A DNA stretch of 48,594 nt, from assembly GCA_046303115.1 (NCBI GenBank), contig JBKCGZ010000008.1:1-48594 (forward strand), written 5' to 3'. The position numbers and the translations under genes were made by a program. Source of the DNA: CAINEC01 sp046303115 (GTDB lineage Bacteria; Bacteroidota; Bacteroidia; AKYH767-A; OLB10). Below the pieces are notes generated by a model, which searched no databases, had not been told where the DNA came from, and saw only the letters and a program-made list of their open reading frames with translations. Positions 1 to 9,100 of this stretch are shown here, in pieces; position 1 is the first letter of the stretch, and every line of letters starts with the position of its first letter.

Positions 1-710
1 GATTTGTCATCGTTATAAACAGGAATATACGTCACATCGAAAAAACTATTTTCTACTTCTATAGTGAACTGAAAATTGTTTCCAGAAAATGCTGCTTGAT
101 AATCGTTTTCTTTAATTGGTGTTAATTCAGCAACTTGATCGAGTTTTCTGCCAATGATATTTTCGTTTTTAACCTTTAATCGTTCGATAGCTTTCCCTTT
201 GAATAAGGTAACTACTTTGTTGTTGTTTATATTAAAGAGAATGATTGGCGACTTACCAATGATATTGTTTAATCGTAATTCAGATTCGATAAGAGATTTT
301 TCCGTTATAGCAGAAAAAGTTTGAATCTTATTTAATTTAACGATGTAGTTCAGGCAGTTCTCAATACTCGCTTTATTCACTTTTGATTTATTGATAAAAT
401 CGCAAGCGCCAAGCTTCATGCATTCAACCGCCAGCTCAACTGATTCTTCAGATGAAACAACAATGATATTTCCTTTTCCGCGCTTTAAAGCATGGGCAGT
501 TAAGAAATCGTGACCATTTAAATGCGGTAAATTGTAATCGAGGAATATACAATCGAAATTATTATTGTTACATAATCCAATAGCTTCAGCAATAGTATGT
601 GCAATAATAACGTGAGTAGGTTGAGTAGTAGACTCAATTACCTTTTGTAAAAAAAGACAATCTTGTTGGTTGTCATCAACAATTAAGATGTCAAGCGTTT
701 TCTGTTCCAT
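1..710 (-). CDS. Response regulator with receiver and PAS domains (partial, 3' end outside window)
   Basis: About 236 codons are visible from the ATG at 710; the gene runs off the left edge. Residues 1-120 form a CheY-like receiver. The acidic pair is D12/D13, the predicted phospho-acceptor is D58 in FLDYNLP, and the conserved lysine is K108 in FINKSK. From about residue 145 the sequence looks like a PAS sensor fold (IGKSPIILFNINNNKVV), so the protein probably continues into another signalling or output domain, such as a histidine kinase or cyclase. It starts 2 bases after the preceding response regulator stops, so it is the third gene of a kinase-regulator-regulator operon. The receiver is clear. 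The PAS call is by general resemblance only, and the output is unknown because the end is missing. Confidence 0.8.
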   Translation of the reverse strand, partial: MEQKTLDILIVDDNQQDCLFLQKVIESTTQPTHVIIAHTIAEAIGLCNNNNFDCIFLDYNLPHLNGHDFLTAHALKRGKGNIIVVSSEESVELAVECMKLGACDFINKSKVNKASIENCLNYIVKLNKIQTFSAITEKSLIESELRLNNIIGKSPIILFNINNNKVVTLFKGKAIERLKVKNENIIGRKLDQVAELTPIKENDYQAAFSGNNFQFTIEVENSFFDVTYIPVYNDDK

Positions 711-712
711 AA

Positions 713-1162
713 TTAAATCATTAGCATTGGTTGCTCGCAAAGTTTCCAATAGCTATTTAGTACAGCTACAGCATTAACAAATTTTTCAAATGATAATGGC
801 TTTAAGATATAGCCAGCAACATTTAAATTATAAGCCTCAATTTTATCCTGATCATCATTGCTAGTTGTCATAACAAAAACACTTACGCTCTTAAGGTCTT
901 CATCATTGCGAAGTTCTCTTAAGAATTCCAGTCCATTCATTTTAGGCATATTGATGTCTAATAAAATGATACGAGGTGATGGATTAAGCTTTGGCTTACC
1001 ATTGCTTCCGCGCAACATGTTTAATGCTTCAACACCGTTAAATGCAATGTGCAGTGGATTAGTAATATTATTTTTTACAAATGCCCTTTGAACATTCATC
1101 ACATCTACACTGTCATCTTCTACTAGCAAGATGTTTAATAATTTTTCTTCTATTGGACTCAT
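713..1162 (-). CDS. Single-domain response regulator (Rcp1-like)
   Basis: This 149-residue protein is a stand-alone CheY-like receiver with no output domain. Acidic residues E15/D16/D17, phospho-acceptor D69 in LLDINMP, the switch TT at 99-100 and K121 in the ILKP motif are all present. The long receiver ending in a YW-containing helix resembles the Rcp1-type regulators that pair with phytochrome-like kinases. Its ATG overlaps the stop of the upstream kinase gene (ATGA), so the two are translationally coupled, and the kinase is the likely phosphodonor. With no DNA-binding domain it probably signals by protein contact or works in a phosphorelay with the receiver-PAS protein encoded next to it. 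Confidence 0.88.
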   Translation of the reverse strand: MSPIEEKLLNILLVEDDSVDVMNVQRAFVKNNITNPLHIAFNGVEALNMLRGSNGKPKLNPSPRIILLDINMPKMNGLEFLRELRNDEDLKSVSVFVMTTSNDDQDKIEAYNLNVAGYILKPLSFEKFVNAVAVLNSYWKLCEQPMLMI

Positions 1163-2241
1163 GCTACAATTGATTTTTTAATAATAACTTTTGATGGCCA
1201 TGAAAAATTGAAACGAGTGAATTTGTTCTTCTCTGATTCAATCCAGATTTTACCACCTTGTTCTTCAACAATTTTTTTGACAATTGATAATCCTATTCCA
1301 GTGCTTTCAAATTCATCTCTTGCAGATAGTGTTTGAAAGATCATAAATACTCTGCTGTGATATTCTTTTTCAATTCCAGGTCCATTATCTTCTATAGAAA
1401 ATTGGCAAACACCTTCTTTCTCATAGAATGATACTTTAACATTGCCAACAACTTTGTCGTTGTATTTAATGGCGTTGCTAATTAGATTACTGAATACCTG
1501 AAATAATTTAGTTTGTTCTGTTTCTATTGATGGTAAGTTTTCCTGAATATGAATTTGGAAGAAGCTCGGAGGATTTAAACTATCAATGATTTCATTTAAC
1601 AGATAGTTTAAGTCGATTACTTTCGATTCGCATTTTATTTTCCCTGCTTTAGCATAAGAAAGAATTCCGTGAATTAATGCTTCCATTCTTAATACTCTTC
1701 CTTTTAGCATATTTAAATTGCTTCTGGAATCGTCGGAGATTTTATCTTTAGTATCTTCTTCAATCCAATCAGCCAAAGAAGCAATTGCACGTAACGGAGC
1801 TTTTAAGTCATGAGAAACGACATAAGCAAACTGATCTAATTCTTTGTTTGCTTTCTCTAATGTTGCAAGGCTGTGCTTATGTTTTTCTTCAAGTGATTTC
1901 CACTTGTAAATTTCGTTTTGTAAAATTTGAAAAGTCTCATCAAGCTGTAATGATGAATATTCAGCTGGCGATGTGCCTTTTTCTTTAGCAATTGTGCATA
2001 ACAGATTTTTTGTTTTTTCATTAATAAAACTCAACTCGTTGTTCAATTGCTTATTAATAAAAAGTAATTTGTTATATGCGTCAACCGAAGCATTGCTAGA
2101 ACGCTCTAATAATTCATTTTTAATTTTCAGTTCGTTAATGTTTTCATTTAACGAATCAATCAATGTTGAATAATTGGGGTGATTGATAATATCGCTTCCT
2201 AATTGTGATTGCAGTAATTCTTGTAGTTGGTTCGATTGCAT
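1159..2241 (-). CDS. Soluble sensor histidine kinase (HisKA-HATPase)
   Basis: A 360-residue kinase that should autophosphorylate and pass phosphate to the adjacent receivers. Residues 1-135 are helical and probably coiled coil, with no transmembrane segment and no recognisable PAS or GAF domain. The H box FAYVVSHDLKAPLRAI places the phospho-histidine at H144. The ATP-binding domain follows, with an N box (NLISNAIKYND), a G1 box (DNGPGIE) and a G2 box (GIGLSIVKK). The H box and C-terminal half are of the type found in bacteriophytochromes and other cytoplasmic Bacteroidota kinases. The input signal is not evident. The stop overlaps the next gene's start by four bases. Upstream, 2242-2353 separates it from the uvrA/LOG unit; no consensus -7 element was seen there. 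Confidence 0.9.
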   Translation of the reverse strand: MQSNQLQELLQSQLGSDIINHPNYSTLIDSLNENINELKIKNELLERSSNASVDAYNKLLFINKQLNNELSFINEKTKNLLCTIAKEKGTSPAEYSSLQLDETFQILQNEIYKWKSLEEKHKHSLATLEKANKELDQFAYVVSHDLKAPLRAIASLADWIEEDTKDKISDDSRSNLNMLKGRVLRMEALIHGILSYAKAGKIKCESKVIDLNYLLNEIIDSLNPPSFFQIHIQENLPSIETEQTKLFQVFSNLISNAIKYNDKVVGNVKVSFYEKEGVCQFSIEDNGPGIEKEYHSRVFMIFQTLSARDEFESTGIGLSIVKKIVEEQGGKIWIESEKNKFTRFNFSWPSKVIIKKSIVA

Positions 2242-2353
2242 AAAGAAATTTTTAATAGTTTCTTTTCTACAACAAATTGCTCGAACTTGTTACGCAATAA
2301 CGAAAAAGGGGAGGTGATAATTTGAGAAAAAATCGAAGAATCTTACAAAACCA

Positions 2354-3061
2354 CTAAAAGTTTGGTTTTAGCATATACTTCGTATAGAAGGCATCTATAA
2401 CAGAAACGGCCTCTGCTGCTGTATCTACAATGGTGATTAAGTTGATGTCATCAGGGCTAATATACTTCTCTTCAATAAGTACATTTATAATCCATTCGTG
2501 AAGTCCTTTCCAATATTCTTTACCAACTAATACAATTGGGAACTTAGCAATTTTTCCTGTTTGAATAAGGGTTAACGATTCGAATAGCTCGTCCATTGTT
2601 CCGAATCCACCAGGCAATGCGATGAATCCCTGAGCGTATTTCATGAACATTAATTTTCTTACAAAGAAGTAATCGAATGTAATGTTTTTATCATGATCGA
2701 TGTATGGATTGCATGTTTGTTCAAAGGGTAGTTTGATGTTTAATCCAACAGATGTCCCCTTAGCCATTTGCGCTCCTTTGTTGGCAGCTTCCATGATTCC
2801 AGGTCCACCACCGGTAATAATTCCGTATCCCTCTTGCGTGAGAAGCTTTGCAATTTCTTCTGCCATTAAGTAATACTTACTGTCAGGCGCTGTTCTTGCC
2901 GATCCAAAAATGGTCACACATGGTCCAAGTTGTCCAAGCTTTTCAAAGCCTTCAACAAACTCACCCATGATTTTAAAAACCTGCCAGGTGTCTTGTGATT
3001 TTCTTTCTTGTTTATCTCTTTCGGAAAATGCACGACGGATTTTAGCTTCTTCTTTATTCAT
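2354..3061 (-). CDS. LOG-family protein (TIGR00730, Rossmann fold)
   Basis: A 235-residue member of the LOG / lysine-decarboxylase-like family. Characterised members hydrolyse nucleoside 5'-monophosphates to base and ribose 5-phosphate (cytokinin-riboside phosphoribohydrolase); some related proteins act as nucleosidases. The two family signatures are present: GGGPGIMEAANKGA from about residue 84, and PGGFGTMDE at 150-158. The conserved Arg-Lys pair lies near 135-136. It has no signal peptide and should be cytoplasmic. It lies 21 bases after uvrA and is probably cotranscribed with it. The physiological substrate cannot be read from sequence; a housekeeping nucleotide-salvage role is more likely than hormone synthesis. 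Confidence 0.9.
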   Translation of the reverse strand: MNKEEAKIRRAFSERDKQERKSQDTWQVFKIMGEFVEGFEKLGQLGPCVTIFGSARTAPDSKYYLMAEEIAKLLTQEGYGIITGGGPGIMEAANKGAQMAKGTSVGLNIKLPFEQTCNPYIDHDKNITFDYFFVRKLMFMKYAQGFIALPGGFGTMDELFESLTLIQTGKIAKFPIVLVGKEYWKGLHEWIINVLIEEKYISPDDINLITIVDTAAEAVSVIDAFYTKYMLKPNF

Positions 3062-3082
3062 AGTAATTGGACTTTAACGGAA

Positions 3083-5935
3083 TTAATTGGAAAAGGTTTT
3101 TTTCATCCAGTCAAATTCTTGTTTTAAGTACTGACCTGTTATCGATTTCTCATTTTTAATTAGTTCCTCAGGGGTTCCTGTAGCGATAACTTGTCCGCCT
3201 TTACTACCACCTTCAGGACCGATATCAATAATGTAATCAGACATTTTAATCACATCCATATTATGCTCAATCACAAGCACTGAATTTCCTTTATCAACTA
3301 AAATGTTTAATACATCCAATAATATTCTAACATCTTCGAAATGCAAACCTGTTGTAGGTTCATCAAGAATATAGAGTGTATTACCGGTATCTTTTTTAGC
3401 AAGTTCAGTTGCAAGCTTCACACGTTGCGCCTCTCCTCCCGATAACGTAGTGCTTTGTTGTCCGAGTGTGATATACCCTAATCCAACTTCTTTAAGCGTC
3501 TTTATTTTATGTCGGATAGAAGGCATGTTTTCAAAAAAGTCAACTGCTGTTTCAATACTCATGTTAAGTACATCATTAATCGATTTTCCTCTATAGCGAA
3601 CATCTAAAATTTCTCGATTATAACGATGACCATTACAGTTTTCACAAATAACATTTACATCTGGAAGGAAGTTCATTTCGATAACGCGCATACCTGCACC
3701 CTGACAAGTTTCACAACGTCCGCCTTTCACATTAAAAGAAAACCAACCTGGAGGATATCCTCTTACTTTTGATTCGTTCAGTTGCGCAAATAAATTTCGA
3801 ATATCACTAAACACTCCTATGTAGGTAGCAGGATTAGAACGAGGCGTTCTTCCAATAGGAGACTGATCTATCTCGATTACTTTATCGATGTTCTCAAGTC
3901 CTTTGATTTTTTTATACGGCAAAGGTTTCTGACTTGATCGATTGAAATGTTGATTTAAAATAGGGTAGAGGGTTTCATTGATCAATGTTGATTTTCCACT
4001 ACCAGAAACACCTGTGATGCAAATTAATTTACCTAGCGGAAATCCTACATTTACATCCTTCAGATTGTTTCCTGTACATCCTGATAACTCTATTTTATTT
4101 CCGTTGCCTTTTCTGATTTTGCCTGGCTTGATTTGAATTTTTCCTGAAAGGTAATTTGCTGTTAATGTATCAGAATTGATTAACTCACGTGGTTTGCAAC
4201 TGGCAATTATTTTTCCTCCATGCGCACCGGCTCCATAGCCAATATCAATAACATGATCGGCAGCCATTATCGTTTCTCTGTCGTGTTCAACAACAATAAC
4301 AGAGTTTCCAATATCTCTTAAGTTTTTTAGTGATTCAATCAAACGAATATTATCACGTTGATGTAATCCAATACTTGGCTCATCCAAAATATACATAACA
4401 CCTACGAGCTGTGAGCCGATTTGTGTTGCTAATCGTATACGTTGTGATTCACCTCCTGAAAGGGACTTTGAACTTCTGTTGAGTGTTAAATATTCGAGAC
4501 CAACATCCAATAAAAATTTAGCACGTTTGGTAATCTCTTTTAAAATTTCCTTTGCAATGGTAAGCTGTTGCTTTGATAATCTTTTTTCTACCGTCAGCGA
4601 CCATTCATAAAAATCAGAAAGGTCCATTGCGCTCAACTGACCGATATGCTTTTGATCAATTTTAAAGAAGAGTGATTCTTTCTTCAATCGACTACCATCA
4701 CATTCGCTACATACAATATGAGTCATGAAACTCTGCGCCCAGTTTTTCATTTTGGCTGAGGCTACTTCACTTTCAATATGTGATGCAATAAAGCTTGCAA
4801 TACCTTCGAAGCTTGAAACGGTTGAGTTAATACTTCCTGATACGAAATCAGATTCTACATTGAATATTTCACTGGAGCCATACAAAATGATATTTAGTGC
4901 TTCATCTGTAATATCTTTAATTGGTGTAGTCAGTGTAAATCCGTAGCGCTTACCAATGGTTGTAATTTTACTAAAGATCCAATTGTCTTTAAATTCTCCC
5001 AAAGGCGCAATACCTCCTTGTTTAATTGATTTGCTTCGATCAGGGATAATGATATTTACATCTATCTCTGGAACAGTTCCTAGTCCGTTGCATTTAGGAC
5101 ATGCACCATAAGGCGAGTTGAATGAAAAACTATTTGGAGCTGGTTCATCGTATGAGATGCCTGTAACAGGACACATCAAATGCTGACTTAAATGTTTTAC
5201 TTTATTCGACTTCTCATCTAAAACCATGATGGTGCCTTTGCCATGCTTAAGCGCCATTTTGATACTATCGGTAATGCGTTGACGAGAGTCTTCATTGATA
5301 ACGATGCGATCAACGACAATTTCTATATCATGGGTTTTATAGCGATCGGCTTGAAGTCCGCGTTTAAGATCGGTAAGCTCACCATCAATTCGAACTTTCA
5401 CAAATCCAAGCTGCATGATTTGCTGAAACAATTCGCGATAATGTCCTTTGCGGCCTTTAACGACTGGTGCTAATAATAAAATGTTTTTCCCGTCATATGA
5501 TTTGAAGATGACATCTAAAATCTGAGCATCGGTCATTCGAATCATTTTCTCTCCCGACAAATACGAATACGCATCTGCGCTACGGGCAAATAATAATCGA
5601 AGGAAATCATAAATTTCAGTTACCGTTCCAACCGTTGATCGGGGATTGGTATTAGTAGTTTTTTGTTCAATGGAAATAACTGGACTTAGTCCTTTGATTT
5701 TATCTACATCTGGGCGTTCGAGGTTGCCTAAAAACTGACGTGCATAGGCTGAAAAGGTTTCCATGTATCGGCGTTGACCTTCGGCATAAATAGTATCAAA
5801 AGCCAAGGAGCTTTTTCCGCTACCACTTAATCCAGTAATTACAACTAACTTGTTTCTAGGGAAAACAACATCTACATTTTTAAGGTTGTGAACGCGCGCG
5901 CCATATACTTCAACCCATTCTTCTTCCGAAAGCAT
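3083..5935 (-). CDS. uvrA: Excinuclease ABC subunit A
   Basis: The 950-residue damage-recognition ATPase of nucleotide excision repair, which works as a dimer with UvrB. Two ABC modules are present. The first Walker A is GLSGSGKS at 35-42, the second GVSGSGKST lies in the C-terminal half, and the two signature motifs are LSGGESQRIRLA and LSGGEAQRVKLA. The C-terminal zinc module keeps both CxxC pairs (CETC and CENC). The N-terminal zinc module does not: it has C255 and T258, then C279/C282, so one expected cysteine is threonine. Length is normal for the family. The start at 5935 gives the expected N-terminus just before the first ABC domain. The LOG gene follows after 21 bases. Confidence 0.97.
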   Translation of the reverse strand: MLSEEEWVEVYGARVHNLKNVDVVFPRNKLVVITGLSGSGKSSLAFDTIYAEGQRRYMETFSAYARQFLGNLERPDVDKIKGLSPVISIEQKTTNTNPRSTVGTVTEIYDFLRLLFARSADAYSYLSGEKMIRMTDAQILDVIFKSYDGKNILLLAPVVKGRKGHYRELFQQIMQLGFVKVRIDGELTDLKRGLQADRYKTHDIEIVVDRIVINEDSRQRITDSIKMALKHGKGTIMVLDEKSNKVKHLSQHLMCPVTGISYDEPAPNSFSFNSPYGACPKCNGLGTVPEIDVNIIIPDRSKSIKQGGIAPLGEFKDNWIFSKITTIGKRYGFTLTTPIKDITDEALNIILYGSSEIFNVESDFVSGSINSTVSSFEGIASFIASHIESEVASAKMKNWAQSFMTHIVCSECDGSRLKKESLFFKIDQKHIGQLSAMDLSDFYEWSLTVEKRLSKQQLTIAKEILKEITKRAKFLLDVGLEYLTLNRSSKSLSGGESQRIRLATQIGSQLVGVMYILDEPSIGLHQRDNIRLIESLKNLRDIGNSVIVVEHDRETIMAADHVIDIGYGAGAHGGKIIASCKPRELINSDTLTANYLSGKIQIKPGKIRKGNGNKIELSGCTGNNLKDVNVGFPLGKLICITGVSGSGKSTLINETLYPILNQHFNRSSQKPLPYKKIKGLENIDKVIEIDQSPIGRTPRSNPATYIGVFSDIRNLFAQLNESKVRGYPPGWFSFNVKGGRCETCQGAGMRVIEMNFLPDVNVICENCNGHRYNREILDVRYRGKSINDVLNMSIETAVDFFENMPSIRHKIKTLKEVGLGYITLGQQSTTLSGGEAQRVKLATELAKKDTGNTLYILDEPTTGLHFEDVRILLDVLNILVDKGNSVLVIEHNMDVIKMSDYIIDIGPEGGSKGGQVIATGTPEELIKNEKSITGQYLKQEFDWMKKTFSN

Positions 5936-6116
5936 TTTTGTCGATTAAATTAACTTTCAAAAATAACAAGAACGGCCCTAATTAAGGGTATGATGTTAAT
6001 TTATTCTCTAAATCATTTAGATGATTGAAAATAAGTAGGGTTGTGGATAAAAAAACTTTACGAAAAACGAACCTTTTATTAATCGGTTCGTAATAAGAGG
6101 CACAAAAAGGCTAAAA

Positions 6117-9100
6117 ATGCTAAACCACCACGCCAAAAACTCTATCAAATTAAAGCTTATCCTACTCGGATGGGCTATTTTAATTTGCAATGGGGCGATG
6201 GCTCAGGCGCCTATAGCTTCTTTTACTGTTTCAGCCTCTACAGGCTGTGCTCCGCTAAATGTCCAATTTACCAATACCTCGCAAAACGCAGTAAGTTATA
6301 ATTGGAGTTTTGGAAATGGAAACACCTCAGTTCTTCAAAACCCAAGTAATGTGTTTTTAGCATCGGGTACGTACGCCGTTACCTTAACAGTTACCAATGC
6401 GACCGGACAATCCAACAATTACTCAACATCAATTACAGTTGTTGCATCTCCAGTATCAAATTTTACTGTTTCAAATACTTCTGGATGTCAATCAAGTCAG
6501 GTTTTTGATTTTCAGAATACCTCTTTAAATTATGACTCTTGTTTATGGGACTTTGGTGATGGAACAACGAGTTCATTAACTAATCCTCAGCATATTTATA
6601 ATATCTCGGGAGTTTTTAATGTTACATTAATCGCTTTTAATAAAGCGTATGGATGCAGCAATACAAAAACGCAAGTAGCATTAATAACGGTTAATCCTAA
6701 ACCAAATTTATCATTTGTAGTCAACGACTCAATTACCTGCGATAGTGCTAAGGTCTTTCAGTTTACAGCTTCGGCAAGTAATGTTCTTTCATGGTCATGG
6801 GATTTTGGTGATGGTCAAACATCAAGCATTCAAAACCCTAATCACGTTTATAATGATACGGGATATTTTTCAATCACTTTAACAGCCGTTTCAGCGAATG
6901 GCTGTCCTGCTACATTAACAAAACAGAATTATATTCATATTAAGTATAATCCTAAGCCAATTATTACTACTAGTACAATGATTGGTTGTCAGCCATTATA
7001 TGTTTCAATGATGGTTCCGTTTAATCCTAATTTCTCTTACCAATGGGATTTAGACGATTCGAGTAGTATTGTAAACACTTTTGCTACTTATCATAATTAT
7101 CATACTGCTGGAGTATTTAATCCAACAGTTACTGTAAACTATAATAATGGTTGTATTAATTCGACCACATTAAATTCAATCACATCATTGGCAAAGCCTC
7201 AAACAAATTATTCAGTGAGTAATTATATTGGTTGTGCACCATTGTATGTAAATTTTGTAAACAATACACCTGGCAATAACAATACTTATTTGTGGGATTT
7301 TGGTGATGGTAATACATCTACTCAACATACACCAAACTACGCTTATACAACAGCAGGTTTATATCATATTTCCCTTACCGTTACTTCTTCAAATGGTTGT
7401 TCATTTGGATATCCTTTAAATCTTGATGTAACTGTTTATGCTCCGGAAGCAATTTTTAATCCTGATGTTACATCGGGTTGTCCACCACTTACTGTAAATT
7501 TTACTGATCATTCTAATGCTGCCACTTCGTGGTTTTGGGATTTTGGTGATGGAACAACATCAACTCAACAACATCCAACGCATATCTATGCTAATGCAGG
7601 TGTGTATATGCCAAAATTAATTGTTACAAGCGGTACTGGTTGTACAGATACATTAGTATATCCAACGGCAATAAATGTTAATGCGCCAACGGTTAACTAT
7701 GTATCACCGGCACCAATAATAGGATGCGCACCATTCAGTGCTAATTTTGCAGATAATAGTGCATCTAGCCAATGGTTATGGGATTTTGGTGATGGAACAA
7801 CTTCTACACTTTCAAATCCTCAACATACTTATACAGATTCAGGAACGTATGTTGTTACTTTAACTACATGGGGAGTAAATGGTGGATGCGAAAGAACTAT
7901 TTCAAATTTTCAAACATTCCATATTGATAAATCAAATCCAGGATTTACCTATACAGTTAGTCCTTGTCCTCCTTACGTTGTACAATTCACAGATACCAGT
8001 CATAATGCGGTTGCATGGAATTGGTCATTTAGTGATGGTGGTCATTCAACTGATCAGCACGCTGTTCATACATTCCCAGGCTTAGGTTATTTCAATGTAA
8101 GTTTGACTACAACTACCGCTAATGGATGTCCGACAAATGTATCGATCAGTAACGGAGTTCATATAACTGGTTTAGGTGCTAATCCTACAATGAATTGTTC
8201 AGATACAGTTGCTCCGTTTAATGTGGCCTTTCAAGCAAATTCAAGTAATGCAACATGGTGGCTATGGGATTTTGGTGATGGTACTACTTCAAATCTTCAA
8301 AATCCAACTCATGTATATACCTCTAACGGTCCGTTTTCATTAACACTAACGGTGGGAAATGATAGTTGTACATATACATTGGACTTTCCTAATACAACAT
8401 TAGGTCATGGGTCTAGTAATGGAGGTTCATTAGGTGGTGGTGGAGTAGTGGTTGTTCCAAAAGAAGTGCATTGCGCTCCTTTCGATGTTCAATTCTATTC
8501 TCCTTTAAGTACTGGGTTAAGTTGGTTATGGGATTTTGGTGATGGACATACATCAAGTGATCCTAATCCTTCGCATACGTATACTGATAGTGGTGCGTTT
8601 ATTCCAAGTGTAATTATTACAGGGTTAAATGGAGTAAACGATACAATGTTTTATCCGTTGCCGTATTATGTTGTTAAGCCGGTGACTGATTTTACAATTA
8701 ATACTACTAATTTATGTAACGGTGTTATTGTAACAGCTTCAACAATTCAAGCAGCTAATTCATATCATTGGAATTTTGGAAATGGAATTACATTCAATAC
8801 ATCAGCTGCAACATATAATTATCCTTTAGCTACAGCATCGTATCTGATAAGTTTAAATATAACAGATACTAATCAGTGTAATTCTTATGTGGCGAAATCA
8901 TTTCAGGTAAGTGCTACTTCGCCAATTACTTCTAATGTGCGACGTACTTGTGCGAATACAGATGTTGAGTTTAATGCTGGCGCTGTGAATTACCAAAATT
9001 ATTTATGGAACTTCGGTGATGGTAATTCATCTACCATAAAGCATCCCGTTCATGCATACCAAGATGCTGGTAGTTATCAGGTAATGCTGATTGTTACTGA

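Noticed and set aside
2242..2265. Inverted repeat AAAGAAA/TTTCTTT just upstream of the histidine kinase gene
   Set aside because: Low-complexity A/T stem with a 10-base loop, expected by chance in this composition.
5958..5965. TATTTTTG on the minus strand as the uvrA promoter
   Set aside because: The position before uvrA is plausible but no -33 element is found upstream of it, so it is left unannotated.
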